A stretch of 64,000 bases of DNA from GCA-2737665 sp044344795 (GCA_044344795.1 JBIJCF010000004.1:62001-126000); one strand, 5' to 3'. Shown: positions 8,792 to 18,130, counted from the stretch's first letter. Numbers and translations are program-made. Notes: generated by a model from the sequence alone, not told the origin.

Positions 8792-9949
8792 ATGCCTATT
8801 TATCATAAACTCGGTGCGTTTCCGGCTAAACGTCATACCGTTACGAAAAACGAAAAGGGTAATTTCTTGTATGAGCAGTTGTTCGGAACAGAAGGTTTCA
8901 ACAATCATTCGTCGTTAACGTATCACATTCACCGTCCGACGCAGATTAAAGAAATTGTGAAGTCGACAGATGTGTCTCCGAAAATTGCGATTCCAAAGAA
9001 CATTCGTCCAATGTTGTTGCAGGGCTTTCAGGTGCCACCGAAAGATGATTTTTTAGAAAGTCGTGTTCCGGTATTAGTAAACGGTGATTGTATCATCGGG
9101 TTAGCGGCGCCGCGTAAAAGTTTGCGCAATTATTTTTATAAAAACGGTGATGCTGATGAAATGCTTTTCATCCACAAGGGGAAAGGGAAGTTGCGCACGT
9201 TCATGGGCAATATCGATTTTGAATACGGCGATTATCTGATCATTCCGCGTGGTATGATTTATCAGATCGATTTCGAAACCGAAGACAACCGTATTTTTTA
9301 CGTGGAAAGCTACGCGCCGTTCTTCACACCGAAACGTTACAAGAGTTCTTCGGGGCAGTTGCTGGAACATTCACCGTTTTGTGAGCGCGACATGAAGTTG
9401 CCGACGGAATTGGAAACGTTTGATGAGAAAGGCGACTTCCTCATGAAAATCAAGAAAGAAGGTATGTTGCATGAATTGGTGTATGCTACACATCCTTTCG
9501 ATGTCGTGGGTTGGGACGGATACAATTTCCCTTGGGGCTTTTCCATTCATAATTTCGAACCGATTACCGGACGAGTGCACTTGCCTCCGCCTATCCACCA
9601 AACATTCGAAACATCAACATTCGTAGTGTGTTCGTTTGTTCCTCGTATGTACGATTATCATCCGTTGGCCGTTCCTGCACCATACAATCACAGTAACATC
9701 GATTCAGACGAAGTGTTGTATTACGTGGACGGTGATTTCATGAGCCGTAACAACATTGAACAAGGACACATCACGTTACATCCGAAAGGCATTCCGCACG
9801 GACCGGCGCCGGGAGCTATGGAGCGCAGCATTGGCCAAAAGGATACGCAAGAATTGGCAGTGATGGTGGACACCTTCCGTCCCCTGATGATTACTGAAGA
9901 GGCGTTGAAAATAGACGACGGTAAGTACTACAAAACCTGGGTTGATTAA
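8792..9949 (+). CDS. hmgA: Homogentisate 1,2-dioxygenase
   Basis: Opens the ring of homogentisate to maleylacetoacetate in tyrosine and phenylalanine catabolism. It is an Fe(II) enzyme of cupin fold. The 385-residue protein carries the cupin segments MLFIHKGKGKLRTFMG and GDYLIIPRGMIYQ. The C-terminal half carries PYNHSNIDSDEVLYY and HPKGIPHGP, which supply the family's His and Glu metal ligands. It is of the shorter bacterial type (human enzyme about 445 residues). It is followed by hppD, which makes its substrate, so the two form a pathway pair. Fumarylacetoacetase and maleylacetoacetate isomerase are not in the window. Confidence 0.95.
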   Translation: MPIYHKLGAFPAKRHTVTKNEKGNFLYEQLFGTEGFNNHSSLTYHIHRPTQIKEIVKSTDVSPKIAIPKNIRPMLLQGFQVPPKDDFLESRVPVLVNGDCIIGLAAPRKSLRNYFYKNGDADEMLFIHKGKGKLRTFMGNIDFEYGDYLIIPRGMIYQIDFETEDNRIFYVESYAPFFTPKRYKSSSGQLLEHSPFCERDMKLPTELETFDEKGDFLMKIKKEGMLHELVYATHPFDVVGWDGYNFPWGFSIHNFEPITGRVHLPPPIHQTFETSTFVVCSFVPRMYDYHPLAVPAPYNHSNIDSDEVLYYVDGDFMSRNNIEQGHITLHPKGIPHGPAPGAMERSIGQKDTQELAVMVDTFRPLMITEEALKIDDGKYYKTWVD

Positions 9950-9971
9950 GGATGATTTACGTCAGGTGTTA

Positions 9972-10001
9972 TTGTTTGCCGCGTAAATCTTGCTAAATTT
10001 A
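9972..10001 (+). promoter_or_regulatory. Candidate hppD promoter
   Basis: TTG (9972-9974), a 19-base spacer and TAAATTTA (9994-10001) fit the Bacteroidota consensus except for the final base. This would give hppD its own transcript with a leader of about 115 bases. A 20-codon reading frame (10004-10066) in that leader has no recognisable features. Confidence 0.35.
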
Positions 10002-10122
10002 AGTATGAATGAAATGAGAATCCTGTTATTGTCTCCGCACAGCAGAGCGATGTGGTCACGTTCGTGAGGTTTTGTTAGAAGATAATTTTCATGAACACAA
10101 CTATTATAAAAACATACTACAA

Positions 10123-11283
10123 ATGGCTAATGAAATAAAAAATGTAGAATACGGATTAGATAAAATATTTGAAGGTGCTCAGGATTTTCTTCCGTTGCTC
10201 GGAACAGACTATGTAGAATTTTACGTAGGCAATGCGAAGCAATCAGCACACTTTTATAAAACAGCTTTTGGTTTTCAATCTTGTGCTTATGCAGGTTTGG
10301 AAACCGGTGTACGCGATCGCGCGTCTTATGTACTGTCGCAGGGAAAAATTCGTTTGGTGTTAACAACACCATTGAATAGCGAATCGCCGATTGCGGAGCA
10401 TATCAAGAAACACGGTGACGGCGTTAAGGTGATTGCATTGTGGGTAGAAGATGCTACTAAAGCATTTGAAGAAACGACAAAGCGAGGCGCAAAGCCTTTC
10501 ATGACGCCCACTTTGGAAAAAGACGAGCACGGAGAAGTGATTCGTTCCGGTATTTATACGTACGGTGAAACAGTTCACATTTTTGTAGAACGTAAAAAGT
10601 ATGACGGTCTGTTTTTGCCGGGTTATAAAAAGTGGGAATCGGACTACAATCCTTCTCCGGTTGGATTGAAATTCATTGATCACATGGTAGGCAATGTGGG
10701 TTGGGGAGAAATGAATCAGTGGGTGAAATGGTACGAAGATGTGATGGGCTTTGTGAATTTCTTATCGTTTGACGATAAAACCATTCACACCGAATATTCG
10801 GCATTGATGTCGAAGGTAATGTCTAACGGCAACGGACGTATTAAGTTCCCGATTAACGAACCTGCTGAAGGCAAGAAAAAATCGCAGATTGAAGAGTATT
10901 TGGATTTCTACGAAGGTTCAGGCGTGCAGCACATCGCGGTGGCAACGGATGATATCATTAAAACGGTTTCTGAGTTGCGCGCACGTGGTGTAGAGTTTTT
11001 ATCTGCTCCTCCGCATTCTTATTATGAAGCAATTCCGGCACGTTTAGGTGAACACATGAAGATGATGAAAGAAGACATCAGTGTGTTGGAGAAGCTCAGC
11101 ATTTTGGTGGATGCCGATGAAGAAGGATATCTCTTGCAGATTTTTACTAAGCCTGTGGAAGATCGTCCGACGTTGTTTTATGAAATCATTCAGCGTATGG
11201 GTGCTAAAGGATTTGGTGCAGGAAACTTCAAAGCCTTGTTCGAATCAATTGAGCGCGAACAAGAGAAGCGCGGCACGTTGTAG
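10123..11283 (+). CDS. hppD: 4-hydroxyphenylpyruvate dioxygenase
   Basis: Converts 4-hydroxyphenylpyruvate (from tyrosine) into homogentisate. The start is set at the ATG at 10123, giving 386 residues (MANEIKNVEYG). The frame extends upstream to a TTG at 10072, but that adds 17 unrelated residues. Two vicinal-oxygen-chelate domains are seen, with the C-terminal iron ligands in HMVGNV (first His), VQHIAV (second His) and LFYEIIQR (Glu). The C-terminal GAKGFGAGNFKALFESIEREQ helix is the family signature that gates the active site. A strong terminator follows. Confidence 0.96.
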   Translation: MANEIKNVEYGLDKIFEGAQDFLPLLGTDYVEFYVGNAKQSAHFYKTAFGFQSCAYAGLETGVRDRASYVLSQGKIRLVLTTPLNSESPIAEHIKKHGDGVKVIALWVEDATKAFEETTKRGAKPFMTPTLEKDEHGEVIRSGIYTYGETVHIFVERKKYDGLFLPGYKKWESDYNPSPVGLKFIDHMVGNVGWGEMNQWVKWYEDVMGFVNFLSFDDKTIHTEYSALMSKVMSNGNGRIKFPINEPAEGKKKSQIEEYLDFYEGSGVQHIAVATDDIIKTVSELRARGVEFLSAPPHSYYEAIPARLGEHMKMMKEDISVLEKLSILVDADEEGYLLQIFTKPVEDRPTLFYEIIQRMGAKGFGAGNFKALFESIEREQEKRGTL

Positions 11284-11303
11284 TTTACGTTGCATAATAA
11301 CAG

Positions 11304-11334
11304 AAAAGGCTATCCTGGGGGATGGCCTTTTTTA
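11304..11334 (+). terminator. Terminator of hppD
   Basis: A 12-bp stem (AAAAGGCTATCC with GGATGGCCTTTT, one G-T pair) with a 4-base loop runs into a T tract. It ends the tyrosine catabolic unit. Confidence 0.9.
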
Positions 11335-11369
11335 TTCGTGTTGTCGTGGTAAAAATGTAATTTGGTAGT

Positions 11370-11906
11370 GTGAAGAAAATAGGTAAATACTTGTTGGTTG
11401 TTGCCGGTGTAATCGGTTTCATCTTTGGCATTTGGTGGTTCGGATTTCGCGAATCGGGTTTAATGCAAACGCGGGTGTTGTCATCTGCAGGTGCGCAATA
11501 TCAATTAAGCTTGCCCGGCGTTATGAGTCCCGCGCCGCAATTGAATGACAATGCATCACTGCAATATGCAGATGCAGGTGCTGAGTTGTACTTGGTAATA
11601 ATTGACGATTCCAAAGACAAGATTACTTCATTTGGTCTCGACTACGATTTGGATACCTACATGAAAATTGCGTCGCGCAATATTGATAGCGTTGGTGTAT
11701 TTGTAAATACAAAAAAGGAAATCAATAATTTACTGGCATTACAAGCGACCATCGTTCGTAAACAAGGCGGAAATGAAATCACCTATTGGTTAACGTGCGT
11801 AGAGTCTGAAAAATTCTTTTACCAGCTATTACTCTGGACACCAACAGCACGATTAGAGTCGAATCGTGAAACGATGGAGGCTATCATTGCCTCGTTTAGC
11901 GAGTAA
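11370..11906 (+). CDS. Membrane-anchored protein of unknown function
   Basis: Protein of 178 residues with one N-terminal hydrophobic segment (about 7-25) that could be an anchor or uncleaved signal. The rest is a soluble mixed alpha/beta domain facing the periplasm. Its overall pattern (a YQLSLPG-like beginning, a mid stretch of charged residues and an ending EAIIASF) recalls small PsbP- or DcrB-like domains, but the match is too weak to name. The start is a GTG at 11370. No ATG fits. It lies between the hppD terminator and the convergent aspS, with a 7-base gap at its 3' end. Confidence 0.7.
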   Translation: MKKIGKYLLVVAGVIGFIFGIWWFGFRESGLMQTRVLSSAGAQYQLSLPGVMSPAPQLNDNASLQYADAGAELYLVIIDDSKDKITSFGLDYDLDTYMKIASRNIDSVGVFVNTKKEINNLLALQATIVRKQGGNEITYWLTCVESEKFFYQLLLWTPTARLESNRETMEAIIASFSE

Positions 11907-11913
11907 CTCCTTA

Positions 11914-13662
11914 CTACAACGTTTTAATGCTGAGTTCTTTCAATTGATGTTCGTCAATGATACTTGGCGTATCAATCATCACATCGCGACCTGAATTATT
12001 TTTCGGGAAGGCGATGAAATCGCGAATAGAATCCGCGCCACCGAATAAGGAGCATAAGCGATCGAACCCGAAGGCAATACCACCGTGTGGAGGAGCTCCA
12101 AATTCAAATGCATTCATCAAGAAGCCGAATTGCTCCTGCGCTTCTTCCGGAGAAAAGCCCAGTACGCCAAACATTTTTGCTTGCAAATCTTTATCGAAAA
12201 TTCGGATAGATCCGCCGCCAACTTCCACGCCGTTAATCACCATATCGTAAGCGTTAGCACGAATGCTACCGTACTCGGCAGGATTATCAAGCTTGGCAAT
12301 ATCTTCCGGCCATGGCGCTGTGAACGGATGGTGCATAGCAAACCAGCGATTTGCTTCTTCATTGAATTCCAACAACGGGAAATCAATCACCCACAAACAC
12401 GAGAATTTATTTTTGTCACGCAGCCCAAGCTGTGAGCCCATCTCTAAACGTAACTCCGACATGGCTTTGCGTGTTTTGTTTGCATTACCTGCGAGTACTA
12501 AAATCAAATCGCCGGGTTGTGCGTTACATGCAGCAGCCCATTTTTTCAATTCTTCTTCGTTGTAGAATTTGTCAACGGAAGATTTTAACGTGCCGTCTTC
12601 ATTGTAACGCACATATACCAATCCGGAAGCGCCAATCTGCGGGCGTTTCACGAATTCGGTGAGTTCGTCCAATTGTTTACGTGTGTAAGAAGCAGCGCCT
12701 TTTGCACAAATACTTACTACAAGTTCCGCATCATCAAACACTTTGAAGCCTTTATTCTTCACCACATCGTTCAGCTCCACAAAACGCATTTCAAAGCGCG
12801 TATCGGGTTTATCGTTGCCATAGTATTTCATGGCATCAGCGTAGCTCATGTGTGGCAATGTGCCGATGTCCACGCCTTTAACGGTTTGGAACAAATGACG
12901 CACGAGCCCTTCGAACATATTTAAAATATCTGCGCGTTCTACGAAGCTCATTTCACAATCGATCTGCGTAAACTCCGGCTGACGATCAGCGCGCAAATCT
13001 TCATCACGAAAACATTTTACAATCTGGAAGTAGCGATCGAATCCTGCTACCATCAACAATTGTTTGAAGGTTTGCGGTGATTGCGGCAACGCGTAAAACT
13101 GTCCCGGATTCATGCGTGAAGGCACGAGAAAATCGCGTGCACCTTCCGGAGTAGATTTTATTAATACCGGCGTTTCAACTTCGATGAATTGTTGGTTGCT
13201 GAGGTATTGGCGCGTAGCCTGAGCCACTTCATGACGCAGAATCAAACTATCACGTACTGGATTGCGGCGCAAATCGAGATAGCGATATTTCATGCGCAAA
13301 TCATCACCGCCATCGGTTTCATCTTCAATAGTAAACGGAGGTGTTTTCGCGGTGTTGAGCACTGTTAATTCCGAAACAATGATTTCCACATCTCCGGTTG
13401 GTATTTTCGGATTCTTGTTTTCGCGTTCGCGCACAGTGCCTGCCACGCGCACCACAAATTCACGACCCAACGTTCGCGCTTGCTCGCACAATGCTGCATT
13501 ACCGGCCATGTTGAATGCCAATTGCGCAATGCCATAACGATCGCGCAAATCGATGAAGGTCATTCCCCCGAAATCGCGTGAGGTTTGCACCCATCCGCAG
13601 AGATTAACTTCTTTTCCGGCATCAGCAAGGCGTAATTCGCCACAGGTATGTGAACGCAGCAT
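11914..13662 (-). CDS. aspS: Aspartate--tRNA ligase
   Basis: Class IIb synthetase for tRNA-Asp, 582 residues from the ATG at 13662 (MLRSHTCGELR), the normal family N-terminus. A frame extension to 13713 would add 17 unsupported residues and run up to the stop of tadA. The order is an N-terminal OB-fold anticodon domain (about 1-105), the catalytic core with FRDEDLRADRQPEFTQID (motif 2) at about 215-235, the bacterial GAD insertion (about 285-420), and motif 3 GAPPHGGIAFGFDR near the C-terminus. It probably follows tadA in one transcript. Confidence 0.97.
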   Translation of the reverse strand: MLRSHTCGELRLADAGKEVNLCGWVQTSRDFGGMTFIDLRDRYGIAQLAFNMAGNAALCEQARTLGREFVVRVAGTVRERENKNPKIPTGDVEIIVSELTVLNTAKTPPFTIEDETDGGDDLRMKYRYLDLRRNPVRDSLILRHEVAQATRQYLSNQQFIEVETPVLIKSTPEGARDFLVPSRMNPGQFYALPQSPQTFKQLLMVAGFDRYFQIVKCFRDEDLRADRQPEFTQIDCEMSFVERADILNMFEGLVRHLFQTVKGVDIGTLPHMSYADAMKYYGNDKPDTRFEMRFVELNDVVKNKGFKVFDDAELVVSICAKGAASYTRKQLDELTEFVKRPQIGASGLVYVRYNEDGTLKSSVDKFYNEEELKKWAAACNAQPGDLILVLAGNANKTRKAMSELRLEMGSQLGLRDKNKFSCLWVIDFPLLEFNEEANRWFAMHHPFTAPWPEDIAKLDNPAEYGSIRANAYDMVINGVEVGGGSIRIFDKDLQAKMFGVLGFSPEEAQEQFGFLMNAFEFGAPPHGGIAFGFDRLCSLFGGADSIRDFIAFPKNNSGRDVMIDTPSIIDEHQLKELSIKTL

Positions 13663-13716
13663 AGTAGTAGTATTGAAGAGGTGCGAAATTACGAAACCTT
13701 GCGGGAGTATCACGAC

Positions 13717-14166
13717 TTACTTGCGTCGTTCTCTGAAAAACGTGGTCATTAGTTCGGCACATTCCGTTTCCAACACACCGCCGGTAATTTGTGTTTTCGG
13801 ATGCAAAAGCGAATTTCCAAATCGGGCATAGCCTCTTTTGGGATCGTGTGCGCCAAATACAATTTTGGGGATTTGCGACCATTGCAAGGCGCCGGCGCAC
13901 ATTACGCAAGGTTCCAGTGTAACATAAAGCGTACACTCGGTTAAGTATTTTCCTCCAATGGCTGATGCCGCAGCTGTGATCGCCTGCATTTCAGCGTGTG
14001 CGGTGACATCGTTGAGTTGCTCCGTTAGATTGTGTCCGCGGGCAATGATTTTGTCTTGCCACACAATTACGGCACCTACGGGAACTTCTTCCGCATCAAA
14101 GGCTTTGCGCGCTTCTTTCAATGCTTCACGCATGAAATGTTCGTCGGAAAAGATGGTCAACTCCAT
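13717..14166 (-). CDS. tadA: tRNA-specific adenosine deaminase
   Basis: Deaminates the wobble adenosine of tRNA-Arg(ACG) to inosine. From the ATG at 14166 the product has 149 residues and the standard cytidine-deaminase-fold motifs HAE (H57, E59, the catalytic Glu) and PCVMC (C87, C90, zinc ligands). The frame stays open upstream to 14313, but those 49 residues (Arg/Lys/Gln-rich) are the antisense of the neighbouring gene's low-complexity end, so the later start is chosen. It lies 54 bases upstream of aspS, and a terminator of the M16 gene lies just before it. Confidence 0.94.
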   Translation of the reverse strand: MELTIFSDEHFMREALKEARKAFDAEEVPVGAVIVWQDKIIARGHNLTEQLNDVTAHAEMQAITAAASAIGGKYLTECTLYVTLEPCVMCAGALQWSQIPKIVFGAHDPKRGYARFGNSLLHPKTQITGGVLETECAELMTTFFRERRK

Positions 14167-14190
14167 GTGCGAATATACTTGTTGTGCAAC

Positions 14191-14220
14191 AAAAAAACGG
14201 TTGCCGTTACGACAACCGTT
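14191..14220 (-). terminator. Terminator of the M16 protease gene
   Basis: On the minus strand AACGGTTG and CAACCGTT form an 8-bp stem followed by seven T residues (complement of 14191-14197). The tract ends 25 bases before the tadA start. Confidence 0.88.
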
Positions 14221-14227
14221 CTGTTTA

Positions 14228-17194
14228 TTAATCGCGCATTTTACGCTTTTTCTTTTCTTTCTTTTTTGTTGGTGGCGGCGGCGGCGGCGGAGTTGGAATC
14301 GGTTTAATTCCAAAGTCCTCGCGCACTTCTGCTTTCGGCGGATTCACCGGATTGCCGTCTTCTTTCATCTCCACAATTTCATACCCCAGTTTCGTCAAAC
14401 GATCGTGCAGCTTGGTTTTGTCGCCTACCATCATGATCACCATGTTTTGTGTGCTCAACCACTTTTTTGCTAAAGCATCAATTTCAGATTTTGTAATGTT
14501 CTTCAAAATCTCAGCCTGCTGTTCGTTGTAGTTGTCGGGCAGGTTGTAATCGATGATGCGCTTCAAGTAAAACAACTTCTGGTACTGCTCTTCATAAGCC
14601 AATGCTTCTTTCTGAGAGATGGCTTTTTTCATGTACTTCAACTCGTCTTCGTTAATACCTCCGTTCGCATAGTTGTCCATGATGTTGATGAAGGAAACAA
14701 TCACGCTGTCCGTAGAATTCCAACGGAATCCGCCTGATGCGACAAACGTTCCGGTATAGTTGCTACCGTTAAATCCGGTGCGTGTTCCGTAGGTCCATCC
14801 TTTGTTTTCACGCATCTCCAAATTCACACGACTATTGAAATGCCCGCCCAACGGATAGTTCATCAAGCCGACACGATAAAATTCTCCGGTTGCATCGTAC
14901 GGTAAGCCCATACGACCGATACGAATTTCAGATTGAGCTGCATCTTTTTTATCGTACAGATAAATCTTCGTTTTCATCGCAGCATATTTCGGTGCGAAGT
15001 CGGCGTTGGTTTTGATCACCGTGTTTTTATTCTGCCAGGTGTTAAGAAAACCTATCTTGCCGACGATGCCATCTTTGCCGAGATCAGATACTACAATCAG
15101 TTTGGAAATGTTCGGAGAGAACATTTTGTTGTAGTAATCTTTTACATCTTGAAGTGTGATGGAATTCACGGTTTCTGCAGTTCCGGAACGCGGAGTGCCC
15201 AAAATGTGATCAGCTCCGAAAATCATGCGATTGAAGATGAAGTCGGCCATCGCACCGGGCTGTGTGCTCATATTGGCAATGCCTTCGAGCTGTTGCTTTT
15301 TCACCATGTCAAATTCCGATTGATCGAATTTCGGCATGAATAATTTTTCCTGCAGTAATGCTAATGTCGCATCAAGGTTACGCGTAAGTGAATTGATATA
15401 AATCGTGAATTCATCATTATCGGAACCAATGCTGATGCTGCTTCCGAGCAATTCCAACTCTTCTTCAATACCTGCTGCCGAATGTTTTTCGGTGGATTGA
15501 TCCAACATACGCGCCAATAATGAAGCGATACCCGCTTTAGAAGGATCTTCTTGGCGATGCCCTGCTGCAACGGTAATCATCAACATCGTGCGTGGTACTT
15601 CGCCAAATTGCGTACCGATAACCGGCATAGTATTCGCGAAGGTGTGGCGCCAAATGGCAGGTGACTTTACAGTAGGAACGGAGCCCGGAGCAGGAATAAT
15701 ACCGCGATCGAAATTATCTGTTGCTTTACGCATCTGTAAATTCTTGTACTCTGCACTCTCCGCAGTACCTACGCGGTATTCAGGAATTTTATAATTGTCG
15801 GGACGTGCTTTCAGTTCCGGCTTTCCTTTCGGGTAAACCGTTAACACAACAGCCGGCTTATTTTTGATGTACTTGTTGTACACGCGCATCACATCTTCCT
15901 TCGTTACTTTGTTGTAACGATCAATGTCTTTCTGCAACATGTTTGGATTTCCGTTGAACGTCATGTAAGCTGCGAGCATACTGCCTTTTCCTTCCACACT
16001 GGATATTTGATCCAATACTGAAGTCTCCACAGACATCTTAAATCGTTTCAAATCATTTTCGCTTACACCTTTCTTTTCGAAGTCGGCCAATGCGACTCGC
16101 AATAAGCTATCTGCTTCCTTCGGAGTGTGTCCGGGGAACGTTCGTACGGAGAAAATAATATTACCTGCCAGTTCCTGACAACCGTTATACATGCTTGCAC
16201 CGCCGGCTACACCGGGCACTACGAATCGATTGTACATCACGGAACCTTTGCCCTGAGATAAAATATTCGTCAGTGCATCTAGCGCAGGTTCGTCTGCATG
16301 CCAGGAATGAACGCCCGGCCAAGCTACCGTTAACTGTGGGAAGCGCACATTATCCTCGTAAGAAATCACTCGATCTTTATCCAGCGTTACCATGCGTTTC
16401 GGCATGTTCTTTACTTCAGGTCCGCGAGGAATAGAACCGAAATATTTTTCCACCAGCTTCACTACGTTAAGTGTGTTGACGTCACCGGCAACAGTAATCG
16501 TTGCATTGTTTGGTCCGTACCAACGCAAGAAGAAGTTTTTAAGATCGCCAACTCCTACACGGTTCAAGTCTTCAATGTAACCGATCGTAGACCAGGAATA
16601 GGGATGACCTTGAGGATACATGGCTTCACCTAATTTCTCCCACACTAATCCGTACGGCGCGTTATCGTAACGTTGTCCGCGTTCGTTCTTCACGGTTGCA
16701 CGTTGCACTTCAAATTTGCGTTGCGTTACCGAGTCGAGCAAGAAGCCCATACGATCTGCTTCCAGCCATAAAGCCAGTTCCAGATTATTGGCAGGAACCG
16801 TTTCGAAATAGTTGGTTCGGTCGGTGTTCGTGGTTCCGTTCATGGTTCCACCGGCTTCTGTGATTAATTTAAAATGCTGCTCATCGGCCACGTGTTCAGA
16901 GCCCTGAAACATCATGTGTTCGAAGAAGTGTGCAAATCCGGAACGACCTTCCTGTTCGCGAGCAGAACCTACATGGTAGGTAACGTCAACGTGTACAATC
17001 GGATCGGAATGATCTTCGTGAACAATAAGGGTTAAGCCATTAGGCAATACATAACGTTCGTAAGCGATCATCATGCCGGATGGCTTTCCGGTGATCGGCG
17101 TTACCTTTTCTACCAGCTTTGCTTTACTGCCTGCCTGTGCGAATCCGACAAGGACTAAAGTCAGTGCGGCTGCGGTGAAGATTAGTTTTCTCAT
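14228..17194 (-). CDS. Exported two-domain M16 zinc protease
   Basis: Protein of 988 residues with a signal peptide (MRKLIFTAAALTLVLVGFAQA). The N-terminal half has the inverted zinc motif HFFEH (H89, E92, H93) with the third ligand in VKNERGQ (E171), so it is catalytically complete. The C-terminal half is a second M16 pair lacking the zinc motif, as is normal for pitrilysin-like single-chain enzymes that form a closed chamber. It probably degrades peptides in the periplasm. The tail is odd: a run of seven prolines within PTPPPPPPPT, followed by a strongly basic end (KKKEKKKRKMRD), which may contact peptidoglycan or membrane. It is a single gene with a TACATTTG promoter element upstream. Confidence 0.93.
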   Translation of the reverse strand: MRKLIFTAAALTLVLVGFAQAGSKAKLVEKVTPITGKPSGMMIAYERYVLPNGLTLIVHEDHSDPIVHVDVTYHVGSAREQEGRSGFAHFFEHMMFQGSEHVADEQHFKLITEAGGTMNGTTNTDRTNYFETVPANNLELALWLEADRMGFLLDSVTQRKFEVQRATVKNERGQRYDNAPYGLVWEKLGEAMYPQGHPYSWSTIGYIEDLNRVGVGDLKNFFLRWYGPNNATITVAGDVNTLNVVKLVEKYFGSIPRGPEVKNMPKRMVTLDKDRVISYEDNVRFPQLTVAWPGVHSWHADEPALDALTNILSQGKGSVMYNRFVVPGVAGGASMYNGCQELAGNIIFSVRTFPGHTPKEADSLLRVALADFEKKGVSENDLKRFKMSVETSVLDQISSVEGKGSMLAAYMTFNGNPNMLQKDIDRYNKVTKEDVMRVYNKYIKNKPAVVLTVYPKGKPELKARPDNYKIPEYRVGTAESAEYKNLQMRKATDNFDRGIIPAPGSVPTVKSPAIWRHTFANTMPVIGTQFGEVPRTMLMITVAAGHRQEDPSKAGIASLLARMLDQSTEKHSAAGIEEELELLGSSISIGSDNDEFTIYINSLTRNLDATLALLQEKLFMPKFDQSEFDMVKKQQLEGIANMSTQPGAMADFIFNRMIFGADHILGTPRSGTAETVNSITLQDVKDYYNKMFSPNISKLIVVSDLGKDGIVGKIGFLNTWQNKNTVIKTNADFAPKYAAMKTKIYLYDKKDAAQSEIRIGRMGLPYDATGEFYRVGLMNYPLGGHFNSRVNLEMRENKGWTYGTRTGFNGSNYTGTFVASGGFRWNSTDSVIVSFINIMDNYANGGINEDELKYMKKAISQKEALAYEEQYQKLFYLKRIIDYNLPDNYNEQQAEILKNITKSEIDALAKKWLSTQNMVIMMVGDKTKLHDRLTKLGYEIVEMKEDGNPVNPPKAEVREDFGIKPIPTPPPPPPPTKKKEKKKRKMRD

Positions 17195-17213
17195 AAGACG
17201 AATGATTGAAAAT

Positions 17214-17221
17214 CAAATGTA
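17214..17221 (-). promoter_or_regulatory. Promoter -7 element of the M16 gene
   Basis: TACATTTG on the minus strand fits TAnnTTTG and lies 19 bases before the start codon. Confidence 0.45.
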
Positions 17222-17311
17222 AGCATTCACAACATTAATCGGTGCAGAACTTTGTGACAGGTTGATTGTTGTGTTTAGCGGATTTTAACAAAGACAGGCT
17301 CGATTTCCGTG

Positions 17312-17319
17312 TATCTTTG
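17312..17319 (+). promoter_or_regulatory. Promoter -7 element of the bacilliredoxin gene
   Basis: TATCTTTG fits TAnnTTTG and lies 34 bases before the ATG at 17354. It is back to back with the divergent M16 promoter. Confidence 0.5.
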
Positions 17320-17353
17320 TAGTCTAACACTTAACTAAACAAAATAGAATTAT

Positions 17354-17770
17354 ATGTATCCGGCACCATTAGTAATGCCCATGAAAGCAGAATTGACTGC
17401 AGCGGGCTTCGAAGATTTAACAACACCAGAACAAGTTGATGCGGCTGTTAGCCAAAGCGGCACACATTTGATGGTAGTAAATTCTGTTTGCGGTTGTGCA
17501 GCTGGAGCTGCGCGTCCGGGTGTAAAAATGTCGTTGCAAGGCGATGGTCCGCGTCCGAATAAATTAACTACTGTTTTTGCAGGATTTGATTCTGACGCTG
17601 TGGCTCAGGCAAGAAAGCATTTTACTCCTTATCCGCCATCATCACCGTCTATCGCATTATTTAAAGACGGAAAGTTGGTTCATTTCATCGAGCGTCATCA
17701 TATTGAAGGTCGTTCTGCAGAAATGATCGCGGAGCATTTGAAACAGGCTTACGCAGAGTTCTGCAACTAA
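17354..17770 (+). CDS. BrxA/BrxB family bacilliredoxin
   Basis: Thioredoxin-fold protein of 138 residues with the family CGC motif (C46-G47-C48 in VNSVCGCAAG). In Bacillus, BrxA and BrxB remove bacillithiol from S-bacillithiolated proteins. Many Bacteroidota contain the family and make bacillithiol, so a thiol-redox repair role in the cytoplasm is likely but inferred. Length and the C-terminal FIERHHIEGRSAEMI segment match the family. It is a single-gene unit with its own promoter element and a strong terminator shared with the convergent gatC. Confidence 0.92.
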   Translation: MYPAPLVMPMKAELTAAGFEDLTTPEQVDAAVSQSGTHLMVVNSVCGCAAGAARPGVKMSLQGDGPRPNKLTTVFAGFDSDAVAQARKHFTPYPPSSPSIALFKDGKLVHFIERHHIEGRSAEMIAEHLKQAYAEFCN

Positions 17771-17783
17771 GTAATTACGCATT

Positions 17784-17821
17784 AAAAAAGCCTCGTTATT
17801 CAAAGATGACGAGGCTTTTTT
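17784..17821. terminator. Bidirectional terminator between bacilliredoxin gene and gatC
   Basis: A-tract, GCCTCGT stem, ACGAGGC and T-tract form a symmetric hairpin that can end transcription in both directions. The flanking genes converge on it. Confidence 0.92.
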
Positions 17822-17836
17822 GTTGTTCTATCAATG

Positions 17837-18130
17837 TTATTTCTTTTCTACCACTTTCGGTACTTTGAAATAATCGCTGTCATATTTAGGAGCATTTTGT
17901 AAAACTTCTTTGTGTGATAACGGCGGCTGGACAACATCTTCACGCAAGTGATTCGTTTCTTCCGTCATGTAAATTAATGGTTCGATGCCGTCAGTATTTA
18001 ATTCATTCAACTTCTCTACGAAGCCCAACATACGATTCATATCGTTGATGATTTTTTGTTCACCTTCCGCCTCAAATTCGAGTCGTGCTAAGTGAGCTAC
18101 ATCCTGAACGGTTTTGCTGTCAATTTTCAT
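17837..18130 (-). CDS. gatC: Asp-tRNA(Asn)/Glu-tRNA(Gln) amidotransferase subunit C
   Basis: Small subunit (97 residues) of the GatCAB complex that amidates misacylated Glu-tRNA-Gln or Asp-tRNA-Asn. It begins with the family pattern VQDVAHLARLEF. The middle segment (GFVEKLNELNTDGIEPL) and the LREDVVQPPLSHKEVLQNAP region are typical. gatA and gatB are not nearby. The gene overlaps the upstream plsC by 11 bases, so it is expressed from the plsC transcript. Confidence 0.95.
   Translation of the reverse strand: MKIDSKTVQDVAHLARLEFEAEGEQKIINDMNRMLGFVEKLNELNTDGIEPLIYMTEETNHLREDVVQPPLSHKEVLQNAPKYDSDYFKVPKVVEKK

Noticed and set aside
10004..10066. 20-codon frame in the hppD leader as possible leader peptide
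   Set aside because: No codon bias towards Tyr or Phe, no terminator between it and hppD, and no conserved features. Kept only as a note.
10072..10122. TTG-initiated extension of hppD
   Set aside because: It adds 17 residues without family similarity, and an ATG at 10123 gives the standard N-terminus.
13958..14473. 171-codon plus-strand frame opposite tadA and the M16 gene end
   Set aside because: Antisense to two well-supported genes. The translated product has no signal, domain or sensible composition, and its Arg run is the complement of the GGC repeat.
14933..15343. 136-codon plus-strand frame opposite the M16 protease
   Set aside because: The opposite strand encodes the inactive M16 half with clear family sequence. 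The shadow has no features.
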